In this document: positions 1-12,400 of the stretch, one piece after another
Position numbering within the stretch: the first letter of the stretch is position 1
Layout: every line of letters begins with the position of its first letter
Source: Siderastrea radians
Taxonomy: Eukaryota > Cnidaria > Anthozoa > Scleractinia > Rhizangiidae
Assembly: GCA_964017195.1 (NCBI GenBank)
Contig: OZ024895.1
Coordinates: forward strand, 20,201,034-20,265,033
Length of the DNA: 64,000 nucleotides
Direction of reading: 5' to 3'
Program-made: the position numbers and the translations under genes
Notes under the pieces: model-generated
Seen by the model: only the letters and a program-made list of their open reading frames with translations
What the model was told of the DNA's origin: nothing
Databases searched by the model: none

Positions 1-1175
1 ACAATATTGTCATCATAACTTTCTCTTGAAATTTGAATTTGTAGTTACTAAATAAGGATGGCAACTTCCACGCCCATAAAAAAAGTTCAATAATAGCCCA
101 GTAAGCAAACCTTTCCGTCAGATTCTCCATGATATTTGAACTTCAACGGCAGGAATTATTTTTGGTATTGTTTTTCATTCGTTTTGAAACATACTGTTCA
201 ATACAATGAGTCTATTTTTCTTTTTAGAAAAACATAAATATTAAAAAAGCTTCAAGCATTGTAAGTTTGTCAATCATAAAGTTGACGCGTTGCCCTCAAC
301 TAAGCGACTTACCTCGAACATATTTGAAGCCCATAAGCAATAATTATTTACCGGTAAGAAAATGTTTCATTCAATATACCACAACATTTACAATATTATC
401 ATGAAAATGTAAAAGAATTATCTTGTTTTATTTTAACTTTATACATGTAATAACATAGTAGATTTATCATCTAAATTTTTAATTAGAGGGATGCTAGACT
501 TGCATAGTCTTCCTTAGGAGTCAGATAGTAGTTAGAGCAGGGCTGCGAATTGGTGAGAGGCCTTGCCAAGAAGGTTGCTTTCTACTTGAGCACTTGATTG
601 ACGTTTCCCGGTATCTGTCAAAAATTTCCTTTAGTCGATCTTTTCCGGGGACAAGTACAACTTTCACAAATTTATCCGCGAGTTCTTCGTCGAATGTGTT
701 GCACTCTAATGTTCTTACTAAGGTCACGACTGATATTTGACCACTGATATCTACTGTCGATCTTCCTGAGTCTTGGGTTATCCGAGAAGGTTCCATCCCA
801 TTCGACAACATTTCTATCACCATCGCTTCTCGTTGGCGTTATCCGGCCATTTTATCGTTAGGTAGGATTCGCTGTCTAATCATAATCGCGAACATGGTAC
901 ATCTTGCTTGCTCAATGCCGCAGATTGCGCAAGAAGGTTATAAGGCAAAGTCATCTACACACGCAAGTTGCCGTCATCTTCAACAATCCAATCACCTGGT
1001 TAAAACAAACTAATTTAAAACGCGCGACTGACAACAGGGTTTAAGTCATTCTACCTTTATCGCCCTAACCCATCTAGTTTTTTTGTAATCAATCATGAGG
1101 AGCCATTCGTGAGTAGTTTTTATTGTCATCATTGGACTTATAACTGATGCGATTCACTACCAGACTACTGAAGCT
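1..1175. other. AT-rich host DNA without a recognisable gene
   Basis: I see no supported gene here. A 100-codon open frame on the minus strand (521-823) has no recognisable domain and no copy elsewhere in the window. The stretch lies upstream of a decayed channel exon and is probably intergenic. Confidence 0.4.
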
Positions 1176-1450
1176 AGCGAGAATTCTTCCGGTGCCGACG
1201 GCCAATAAAACCACTGTTCGTCGCCTTGATCCTGAACTCCTTATATGCAATACCCATGGGAATGGATTTTCATAGAGCTAGGTACATGGAATGTTCGATT
1301 CCGAGACTCATTATCGAGACACATAATGGCAGTGTGCGATTGGTACGCAAGCCCGAGTGTACGTAACTTGAACGTTGACAGCGAGTTTACAATGACGGAG
1401 CTCCTGTGGCAAAACATAAGACCACATTGCTGTTCTTAAGTGCCTTGTAA
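1176..1450 (+). pseudogene. Decayed copy of the first exon of the glutamate-receptor-like channel
   Basis: This stretch aligns by eye with exon 1 of the intact gene at 2896-3445. It keeps the AATTCTTCCG start region, the ...CACTG..CTTCGCC block, and a stretch coding VDSEFTMTELLWQN, against [14 protein letters not shown] in gene A. Frames are disrupted and it stops at 1437, before the membrane segment. It is best read as a relic of a third tandem paralogue. No pore or S2 exon relics were seen between it and gene A. Confidence 0.6.
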
Positions 1451-1514
1451 TGTTACGAAACACTTTTAGGAAAGCAGAAAACAGCTGTTTCCTTGCGTAG
1501 TACCAACAACTAAA

Positions 1515-1932
1515 AAGGTTTTAAGACGATTTCCGCTCAACGTTCGAGCAGTAAGTGCAAAAAGTAAGTTACCAAAAAAATACTTGCAGCACTGTCACAT
1601 TTTGAGAACAGATAAGAAGAACTTATCGTTACTTTTGCTCCCAAGCTGACCCCGCGAGAGAAAATTGGATTTGAAGTTATCCATATTTCAGTTAAAAAGA
1701 CGCTTCATGTCAGTTCAAAACAAAATGGCGCCCGTTTTTAGCATACTTTTACGAGATTTGAAATTAATTTTCTTGAGATTGCCTGAGAATTTCATCGCGG
1801 GGTCACTTGGGCAAGTGAACTAGAGTGAGAAGTTTCAAATAGCATTTAAAATGTTACCGTGCTATGAGCAGTTTTTTGGTAAATATTTTTTGCACTTATT
1901 GCTCGAACGTTGAGCGGAATCCGTCTTAACCT
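1515..1932. repeat. MITE-like element with about 75-bp inverted ends
   Basis: The left end (AAGGTTTTAAGACGATTTCC, continuing CGCTCAACGTTCGAGCAGTAAG) is repeated inverted at 1858-1932 with a few mismatches. The roughly 260 bp between has no coding potential. This is the layout of a short non-autonomous DNA transposon. The superfamily is not assigned, since I could not define a target duplication. Confidence 0.6.
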
Positions 1933-2341
1933 TCTTCAGGAGAGCACACAATCATTTTTATTAGCTTATTACTAAAAGTACTGAGTCAGTATTGGGGTTG
2001 AAATCTAGTGCCACAAGATAATATTGTTCATCCTAAGCTGTTTCTTTCCAGTGAGCTCGACGAGTGGAGTTTATATTAAAAAGAAGCCTTGAGATTGCAT
2101 TTTTTCGAGTGTCTGTTTAAATACAGAAACCTCGAGATTCCCGATTTCCAAGAACAAATGCGTTCAATCTTGTAATAGACCGGCCTTAAATTTTTACTCA
2201 TATTTTCGTTTTTGCTTCAAAACTATCAAGCCCTCTAAACGCTCGTCTTCAAATAACTTGCAGCTTTTATTATAATGAGGTTGTACGGTACACAATCGGG
2301 TGCTTTACGCTGTAAGATAAAGAGCGAGCGTACTATTTAAA

Positions 2342-2701
2342 ATACAAAATTTTGGATTTATCAACTGAGTTGATAAGGTAAATTGGCCACCGTAAAGAGA
2401 TTGAAAGCTGACGTTTCGACCGTTAGCCCTTCGTCAGAGCAAATCAAGGAATCAAGGAATATTGAATAGATTAGTTGAATGAAAAGCGTCATTCAACTAA
2501 TTTATTCTTGTTTTTCACGTTGCCATGTTCCTGCCAATAGCGTAGCTTCACCACTTTCTATATAAACCAAGTGCAACCCACAATTCCTTGATTTGCTCTG
2601 ACGAAGGGCTAACGGTCGAAACGTCAGCTTTCGATCTCTTTACGGTGGCCAATTTACCTTATCAACTCAGTTGATAAATCCAAAATTTTGTGTTTCACGT
2701 C

Positions 2702-2737
<36 letters not shown>

Positions 2738-2760
2738 ACCCCCTTACTATTTAAAATAGA
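2342..2760. repeat. Inverted pair of Penelope-like pLTR fragments
   Basis: A block of about 115 bp (2342-2456, minus) is repeated inverted at 2577-2690. It contains a GACGAAGGGCTAACGGTCG core followed by a TTATCAACTCAGTTGATAAA palindrome. The plus copy runs on into a CCCACCGACGCAGCACCACAG stretch. The same block recurs at 25707-25850. The family resembles the 3' region of cnidarian Penelope-like elements; that attribution is from memory and not proven here. Confidence 0.5.
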
Positions 2761-2895
2761 CGATCGGGGGCCTTGTATTAACTCTTTCAATTTATTGGTA
2801 ATAATCGTGTCCCGGCACAGTCACTGAGTGCTGGCCTGATATATATAAAAAAAATATCAAGAGGCCTAATCTATAATTACGTCTTGTTGTTTTAG

Positions 2896-3445
2896 ATCTA
2901 CAATGAGAAGGTATTGGAAAGTGTTTTTAACTGTCATCAACCCGTTTTTAAACTGTGCCATACACCATCGGCCTGCCGCAGCAGCAGAAGGTAATTCTTC
3001 CGAACACGACGAAGAACTGCAACCACTGATCTTCGCCTGGATTGAGAAGCCTCCATACGCAACACCGCCATCTAATGGATCTTTAGAAAGACCCGGAATT
3101 ATCGAAGAAACTTTATTGAGACACGCGTTGCTACAGTGCGGTTTGTACTTAAGAATCCGTTATGAAGTGAGTGCGTTAAAAGTCGACAGCGAGTTTGGAA
3201 TGATCGAACTCTTGCGACAAAACAAAGCCCACGTTGCTCTTCCAATATTTGAGCATCCAACAAATCGACGGTACAGTGAATTTCCTTTCGTCAAACTAGA
3301 TGATTATCCCGGATCAGAGTACATCACTACCGAAGATGACACCGGTACGCTCCGTGTCGTCCTAGACGCAGTTTTTAAGTCTTGGCCATTGTTTGCTGTT
3401 ACTATAGTCCTCACAGCCATCGCTGGTATAATCATGTGGGCCTTG
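2896..3445 (+). CDS. Gene A exon 1: signal region, S1, membrane helix 1
   Basis: The exon follows a TTTTAG acceptor, opens at ATG 2903 and ends at CCTTG before a GTGGGT donor, in phase 0. It codes the S1 half of the ligand-binding domain and the first membrane helix ([21 protein letters not shown]). It is the best match in the window to exon 1 of gene B at 42762-43288. Confidence 0.8.
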
Positions 3446-6400
3446 GTGGGTATTTGGTTGTGTGCCATTTTCTATCGGTTTGATAGGCTATCTTCTCAGT
3501 TTTTTCACCAAATGCGTTTCAAAAAAAGGTTGTCTTACTTGAATATTCAACAAGTAAGGAAAATTGTTCTTGAACACCAACAAATATAAAGTGAAAGTTG
3601 TTCAGAGCTTTCAGGATCTATCCAGATCCTTTTCTCAATGATGAAACAGTGACAGGCAGCCTCGTTTTGGTGACAAGGCTGCAAGATTGCTCCGTAGATC
3701 GAGGGTAGGTTGTAGCAATGGTTGCGGTTCATGGCCGGCTGCTGCTGATGAATGAAGATGGCCTCCTGGATTTTGCGAGACAGAAAGTGCTTCTCCTAGC
3801 CAAAGATCTTTTACTGGCTCAGTCAATGGCACGACCTGTACTCTTCAAAATCGGCGACTTAAAATCCGATGCTTGTACCGACCGGTGTTCGTTAGGCCTT
3901 GTGTCTAGTCTCCTTGCGGTTTCCACAATGTATTCTGCATCACAATCTTGACATTTGATGTTGTAGATGACCCCATATATACTTATCCTCATCTGTAATT
4001 TGGTTTTTTGGCCTCACAAGGTGTTGAAAAAGGGTGCGATGTGGGTTAAAACACGCCTGTACCTCATGTTTGCTGAAAATTCTTTGGAGCTCATCATTGA
4101 AAAAGGGATCTGGATATATCCCGAAAGCTCTGAAGAACTTTCATTTTATATTTGTTTGTGTTCAAGAATAATTTTCCTCATGTTTTCCCAACAAAGGAAT
4201 CTCCACGCTGTCATTCAAAAAGTAGTTTGACTTAATCATCAATAGAGAAATGTAAGACTTATAGTCCCACTAATCATATCAGACAAAATTGTCTTGCTCT
4301 GATTATATATGAGTATGAGATAATTTAAAATGTTCGACGATTCTGTCAACTATTCTGTGGCTTTAGATGTTGGTCAAGTTTGGATCAGGCTCACTAGCTA
4401 AAGCCGCCATTGCTGGCACCCTAGAAGAAAAGATCATCGACGACAGTGCAACCCGTGGAACAACAAATTATTCCAATACTAATACCCTGGACGCTTGTTT
4501 TTGATAGGACACGTACTGGAACAGTGAAGAGTTTCCTCGCTCGTTCTTCAAAGGATCTTGGGATGGATTCTGGTGGTCTTTTATTTCAATGACCACAGTA
4601 GGGTAGGAGGGTCATAAAGAGGTAGTACTACACGGCAAACTGTTATTACACATGTTTATTCACTCAGAAAATGTCAGTGACATTATTTAATTTCACAAAG
4701 TTATTCCAAAACTAAGTTCCTGAATTTGCACGGCAGTTACAAAAATTACATAGAAAAACAGGCTGCAGAAATGTAAAACTTTTAGCGTCTTGGGAGGGTT
4801 GTTTTCTCCCTTTGGCACACGTTGGATTGTTTATTGTGTTACATTGTAAGAATTAACAAAAAATAAGAAATCATTTAATTAGAGGCAACCTATGTAAATG
4901 GCAATTTATTTTGTACTCAAAGGTACGGTGATAAGACGCCAAAGTCAATTGTCGCTCGTATTTTCTCCATCTTCTGGATCGTGTTAGGCCTCATCACCAT
5001 GGCAATATTCACAGCTAACGTCACTTCATCCTTAACAGCTGTCTCCCTTGAACTCACACCAAGTAGCCTGAAAGGAGTAAAGGTTGGCCTGATTAGCTCA
5101 TTGTTGCTTTAGTCTTAGCCCGGTTAGCTTTGTGCCTCAAAGCAAAGCTAACCAGGTATATTAAAATATTACTTTATTTTATTTTAGTGTTTCCACTAAG
5201 GCGACCCAAGCGAGTTTTTGACCTACTAACTGCCACGTACAAATTTGGCCTCAGCAATCGCGTTCCCCCTCCAATGAAATTTCAAAAAACTGTAGAAGTA
5301 GATATAGTAGGATAGTGAACGACGCCTTTTTACGTAAGGCAAGTTTGCCCCGCTTCTTTTTTTTTAGTTTTGTTTCCTGGTTAAAAGTTAAAAAATGCCA
5401 AACATAGTGCAATTCTTGAATAGAGACTTTCTTGCATTTGATATATTTCTTTTTTGCAGCGAAGGCCTGGATTCACGTCCCACTTTTCAATTTCAAGTTT
5501 TCGTCAAGTATGCTCAATCTTTTCACTCTTCTCTTTGACAAATGTTATTTATTTAGGTTGGGGTGTTAAGCAATGGAACTGAATACGCGCATGCATTGCA
5601 AGCAGATGCACAACCACAAGGTATTGTCTTAGCCTGCCTAACATTAACGTATACCACTTCCGCGAAACAATACGTTAAACGGAATTAAAAGCCAAAAGTG
5701 AACTACCAGTAACAAACATTTCCTAGTATATATGCTAAAATTTATGCAGCTTTTGTAGGAGTGCAGTTGAAGAATGATAACCTTCGACCAGAACTTTGGT
5801 AATTTGCATACATGATCGCAATCTCGCTGTGAAACAGACAAGGTATATCCCACCACATTTTGCTTCTTCGCACCCAATGGCATAAACAAGTGCCACTCTC
5901 ACAAACAGAGCTCAAGAGAATCTTCCGGAAATTGCAGACAACATTTGCATAAAATCTTTACCTTAATTTGTGGTTGTTTTCGGCGACCAGTAGTATAGGA
6001 GAGACACTTTGGACCTTGTTGTGGATTCCCCTTGGATTTCCTGGATTTCCGCATATGGAAGGAGTGAAAAGAGCTGAAGGAGAAGGAAAGAGGACTAAAA
6101 TTGTGGAAGAGAACGAGGGGGAGGAGGTTACAAAATAGTACAGGAGGAGGAGGAGTAGTTGAATAAAATTTTGGAGATGGAGGGAATTTATTGTGGAGAA
6201 GGAGGCATGTATGTAAACAATAGAATTTAAAAGCCTATATAAATGTGAACGATTTGACGTTTTGTCAGTTTGAGTTAAGCTTTCATTTCATTGGCATGAA
6301 TTGTTCTGTCTTGTTTGTGAAAAATAATTTTCCAAGGAAAGATAACATGCAAAGGCACATAAGTGATAGACAATTTGGTAACCCCAATTTCACCAAGATG

Positions 6401-9400
6401 GCGGATGCATAACACACATGTAAAATGAGGGTTCTGGCGCAGAAACTTTATTAAGCGGTTTTTTCCCCGAAACTCGGCTCCCATGCTCGCCTCGTTTCGG
6501 GTAAAAACCGCTTAATAAAGTTTCTGCGCCAGAACACCTCATTTTACATGTGTGCGAGTGTGAAATAAAGCAAACAGAATAAAAAACGAAGCGCGTGACT
6601 GCGCGGGTCCAGTGAAGAGGATGTGTCACAGAAAATATTTTCTATTTAAGAAATGTCTGCACTGATTATGTACAAAAGTGCGCCAGAAATATTTCCTATT
6701 GAACAAGTATCACACAAGTATATTAACCAAAATGGCAGCCGCAAGATATTCGTCCGATGTTCTGCAATCAAACAACTGTCAGGTTACCGAAGCCATACAA
6801 AGCCTACCGCCTGAGCTACGTGAGATAATTCACAAACATTACCTCGCTATAAAACTGAGAGAGCGAGTGGCTTTTGGTTTGAAAGAGGTACACAATGAGT
6901 TATTAAAACAACCTTTCTGTAATAACAGGCAGCAACTTGCTCGTATAATAATATGTTTAGAGTATAATAACTGTCGCTGGGAAGGGCTTTGTTATCCCTG
7001 TTTTGAGCAAGGAATCAAACATAAACTGTTGTACACTTCTCCGATTGAGAATATACCTTTATTAAAGATTTGCTCTGATACTTACGACTGGCACAGCGCA
7101 TATAACGACTTTAAGGAATTGGTTGACCTCGGTGTGCTTTTGTGAAGGGTACCAACCACCAATTTAAAAAAAAAAAGAACGAAACATAACCGAACACACA
7201 CACAAAAAATATAATCGATTAAATATTTGTGAGTCAAAGATGGCTGCCGGGTTCAACACCTGTCAGGTTATTGAAGCAATACAAAACCTACCACCAGAAT
7301 TACGTGAGATAATTTACAAACATTACCTCGCTATAAAACTGAAAGAGCGAGAGGCTTTGGGTTGGAACTTGGTTCACAATGAGCTTTTAATTCAACCTTT
7401 CTGTTCTGAAATGGAGCGGCTTGTACATATTTTGGTGTGTGTAGCCTATATGCACTGTTGTTGTGGAGGATGTTGTTACCCTTGTTATAAACAAGAAGAA
7501 ATCTTGCATGAAATAACCATCTCTGTTCCGATCTTGGATATAACTCTAATTAAGTTTTGCACTGATATATGGGAAGAGGACCACAGCCATTAAGTTGTGT
7601 TTACGGTGCGTGACTTCGTGGTTCGGTGAAACTCACAGACAATGACGTAATTTATATTCTCGTTCAAACATTGAAGGGAAACCCCCTAACAACTCAAGCT
7701 TGAAAAAACAAATCAATATTCACAGACAGGTTACATTAATTCATAATCAAAATATTCATTACCGTCAGCAGAAGTCTTGAGACCTATTTTGTAGACAAAT
7801 TGATAATAATCATCTTCCATCAGGTCTTCTGTAAGTCGTTTAGGGGCCCACACACAAAACTCATCTCCATTTTTTGTTTCCAAAGTTAAAATAGCTGAAT
7901 CCCCATTTTTACCTGTTCTATATTTAACTTTTTTAATTTTGTAAATAGTGTCTGAAATATCCCGCCATTTTAAAATTTCTTTTCTTTCAAAACTTTCTTC
8001 TGTTGGCCAGCCTTGTGAGATCGCATGTTGATCTGTGCAGACAGCCATAGTAAGAGATGTGTTGAAGATACATTTGTTTAATAGCGTGTACTTTTCTACT
8101 CGAGGTAAAATTTTGTGAAGCGCATGCGTAAAAACATCCAATTATTATGACATTAAGGTGAAGGACAGAAAAAGGGTACCATAAGGAATAGAAGAAGAAA
8201 AATGTGTTTTATGTATATTGAAAGTGATCAATATTAAAATTAGTTCACTCATTGGTAAAGCTTTAGGGGGGTGATGGTTGGCCACCATCTGAACCCTGTT
8301 TGAGGGCTTGCATGCGGTGAATTACGAGGTATAGGGGAACTCCTTCCAGTGGGAGAGTACCCTACGGGTGAGCCTGCCTCGGCCCTACTGGTGACAGGGG
8401 GGTGCTCAGAGATCCCTCGGGATTTCAACCTCGCTCCCAGAGGTAAAATGTGGAATGACAACCGCCTTGTCAGCGGTTAAATCCTCACTTCGGTGAGGTG
8501 AAAGTCCTAGCCGAGGCTAGGCAAGAACAGCCACGAGCACCCCCCGACGAGGGTTTTTGCCCTTTTATGTGACCTGTCACGCAATTTCACGCGTGACTGT
8601 CACGTTTGCTGTCACACAATGTCACGACTCTTGTCACAGAAGGTCACGCGTGACTATCACACATTTTTCGTTGTTTAAAAGAGTTTTATTAGGAAAAATC
8701 GATTATGGAACCACATCATAGCCTAAAATTGGGTAACCATCTTCATCACGAGTTGGTAACATTATTTTTGAAACACACTCACGAGTAATGTATCGTATTT
8801 GTCTTACATCAGGAGGAGTGAGAAGCTCAAAAAACCAATGACAAATAGTTGCAAAAAGTGCAATCATTTTGTAAGCGTATATAATTACTTTGAAAATCTA
8901 CAATTGAGTGAATTTTTTGTTATACTTTCTTTGAACAGAAAGCGGAATCTCCATACAATGATCAGTGAGGAAATTTTCTTTCATTTTTAATTTATCAAGA
9001 AAGGCCTTCTCGTCGAAAACTTCACCTCTGAGGTAAAAGCGAATCTCATCAAGTATTTTTTGGTATTCGATACGAGCAAAATGTGCTTGTTCTGTTTTCT
9101 TATCGTATTTCTTAAGGCTTGCCACTGCTTTCAAAATAAGACCAACACCAGTTAAAGTTGCCATGACAGCAGGGTTCAACGTAATTCCTCCGGCTACTGC
9201 GGCACTGATTATTAACTTGCCAGCTGAAAGATTACAAACAAAATTTTTTCTTCGAAAACCGTGATGCAACTTTTCATAGCCATAATGTTTCTTATGGTAA
9301 TAACCATACAAATCTTTCAGAATTTTAACTTTCTCTGCAGAAAGTGTTTGGTCGATATGGTTGAATTCGAAAATGTCCCGCATTGTGCTATATAATATAT

Positions 9401-12400
9401 GTAAAAATGTTTGGGTTTATATTTATATTCAACCAATAATAATAAATTTTCATTTACATGTGATAGTTGTGTTTCATCCGTAAAAAACATTGATATTACA
9501 TAATAAATTCCTATATCATGATTAATATCGAAGTTTTCTTATATCAGTCGAATTGAACCTATGTACAGAAGATTTTGTCGAATCATTAGGATCTTCTTTT
9601 TTCAAAAAAAGACTAATAGAATTATATTTACTTTGGTTTGTTTCATATATTATTTTTGCCTTTAATAACACATTACTTTTATTCATTACTATTTTTTTTA
9701 AACCATTTAATGAAAAATCACCATTACCATCTTTTTTATCATGAAAACCATTTATGCAATGAACGGAACCACTCAAATTATGTCCGTTTAAAGACAAATC
9801 TGTTTGCATAACCATTTTTCCGTTTTCAATTACAAAAGCGGTGTCATAGACACTTGGGTCAACATTTGAAATTGTTTCTTTAACACCATAGACAATTAAA
9901 TGGCCAATTGTTAAAAATGATGGATTACTAACTGTACCGTGCAGATCAAGGTAAAGAAATTGTGGGGGTGAGCTACCCCATCTGTGAAAATTGATAACTG
10001 GTTTGGTGTACTTCTCGAATGTCTTGGTTACATAATTAGAAATTGAAATTGTCGTTGCTTGGGGTGTTACACTCAACTCATTCATTTCCGGCGGAAACCA
10101 TTCAACGACCATTGTGTAATAACCGACCGGAAGTTTGTATAAGTTAAAACCGAGGCGTGACCGGTACTGGTAGGGTGAGCCTTTTTCAAACAAGAGTTTA
10201 AATTGGTAAGCTTTTTTATTTATTTGATGTGGAGACTCGGGAAAATCACTGATACCCAAAACCTCGATATTGTTTTCACTCGAAGATTCATCAGTGTCTT
10301 CCATCAAGTATCTGAAGGCGTCTCTTTTTTGCCCCGAGTTAATGATCTGAGATTCATGAATTTTTTGAGTGACAAGATCTCTCATAGTTGTTATTTCATT
10401 TTGCATAAAATCAACATTAACTGCGGATTGCGAGTCTTTGTAATCGGTTTGTAAGTTAACAATTTTATTATTGTTTAAATTCAAGTCTCCAGACATACTT
10501 TTTGAGCCATCAAGTTTAAGATGTTCTTTTTGTGTTTCACTAATTCTTTTGTTAACAAACTCGACACTTGTGGCGTCTTTTTGGTTTGATGGAAATTTGA
10601 GATTTACAATCGAATTGTTTTTCATATCAATATTTGCTCCTTTATCCAGTTTTTTCGCAAGCTGATTATCAACATATTTTTTGTTTGTTGCTTGATCTGC
10701 CTGTACTGGGTCTTTTACGTTGTAGATTGTATTATTGTTCATATCAATGCTTGCTTCCATTTTTCCGCCTTCCTTTTTTGAAAGAAAGATATTTCTCGTG
10801 TCCTGATAGTTTATTACCTTTGTCAGATCACCGTGAACAGGATAAGGGTTGCTTTTTAATCGCAAAATATCGTACTTATTTTGCATGTCAATATTAGCAG
10901 AACCGCTGACACTACCCTGAGATCCAGGATCACCTTTTTCACCTTTATCGCCCTTGTCGCCCTTGTCCCCCTTGTCGCCCTTGTCGCCTTTTAAACCCCG
11001 TGGTCCTTGTGCTCCCTCCTGACCTTGTGGTCCAGCGGGCCCTTTTTCACCCCTCGGTCCAGAAGGACCTTGTGCTCCCGCTGGGCCTTTATCACCCTTC
11101 GGCCCAGGAGGGCCTTCAGGGCCAGGAGGACCCCCTGGGCCAGGAGGACCAACTTTTTTTTCACCTTCACTCATCGTTGTGTGGCTGGTTCCACCTATTT
11201 GACTGTTAATATACCCCATTATATATCTTCATCAAAATTTTTTTCATTAATTTCTGGGGTTTGTCATAGTAAAAGAAAGAATATTTTTCATCGGTGGCGC
11301 GATCTAAAACCTCATGATCTACACCTATTTCGTTTGCAATTCGTTTGTTTTCTTTTGGATCTAATCTGAAAATACAAAGATGGCTGCAGTTAACACGGAT
11401 GTCTGTTGGCACCTTGTAAAAGGTTTGAGAGAGGTAAATAACGCAGCAGTTTTTGTGCCGCCCGTTGATAAAATAATTAATGATATCGTTTTGGTTTTTT
11501 TCACAAACAAGATCGTCAAAAACAACTATTTTTTGGGTGTCCACCGGAAGCTCTTCGAGTGGAATGATTTCATCACCATGGGCCTCGATAACCTCATAAC
11601 CAACCTTGGGGTGGGGGTTGACTTCTTCAGCGAAGTACTGCAAAAGATCCTGGTATTTGTTCTGGTGTAGGTTCTTTGAGAAGAGGTAAATTTTATCATA
11701 CTCTAACAACTCATAAAGCATATGCAGTAATGTGTTTGTTTTACCAGAATTACTGGGTCCACAAATTAACATCCGAAAAACATCTGATGGCATGCAAGGG
11801 TGGACTTGTTTGTAGTTACTCTTAGAAGAACCTGGGTCATAATTTGGAATCTTCCTTTTTTTTTCGCTTCTATATATAAACGCTGGAAATATGTCAATGA
11901 AAAAATGGCGTCAGCGGGCTGGAGAAAAGTTGAAGCTTGATGAACAAACAGAAGAAATTCACCAAAAATTCAAAATGGATAAAATAAACAAAGAGTTTGG
12001 TCAGCTTTCAGGAGAAGAGTTTTTAAACCAATCACAAAAAGGCTTGATAGAAGTGCCACTGTAGAAGAGGAAGAGGAGGAAGAAGAGGAGCAGGAAGTTC
12101 CTGATTACACAATGGATGAATTTGACGAAACTTACCCTTTTGGTGATGAATTCCGACCGGATGCACCAACACCGGCATCATCACCAACACCACCACCATC
12201 ACCACCACCACCATCATATCAAGAAGTTGTTGATGATGATGATGATTTTCTACCACCACCACCCCAATCGCTGATGGAAGAAAAAAATCTACACGTAAAG
12301 AGTGGGGGGAACCGAAACCGGTTAAAAAAGAATTTTCCCATGAATCAACCCTATTGCAAACAGTCAATCAACTGATCACGAAATACGGAAATGACCCCAA

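Larger units (their letters stand above)
8049..8702. other. Intergenic block of Polinton 1 with structured GC-rich part and GTCAC repeats
   Basis: No gene is supported. It holds AT-rich sequence to about 8260, a GC-rich strongly self-complementary part (8265-8560) with no counterpart in Polinton 2, and a run of GTCAC-type repeats (8567-8663) that Polinton 2 does share. A 70-codon minus frame over the GC-rich part looks incidental. Confidence 0.6.

Noticed and set aside
521..823. 100-codon minus-strand open frame
   Set aside because: No recognisable domain, no ATG context, no second copy and no splice signals that would tie it to a neighbour.
7731..8141. Longer N-terminus of the OB-fold-like protein
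   Set aside because: Both elements support the internal ATG giving equal 318-nt genes, and the upstream extension is not conserved.
8249..8461. 70-codon minus-strand frame over the structured GC-rich block
   Set aside because: It lies on self-complementary sequence, has biased composition and is absent from Polinton 2.
11000..11369. Leucine- and arginine-rich frames opposite the collagen-like gene
   Set aside because: They are antisense shadows of Gly-X-Y codons; the same happens at 50761-51021.
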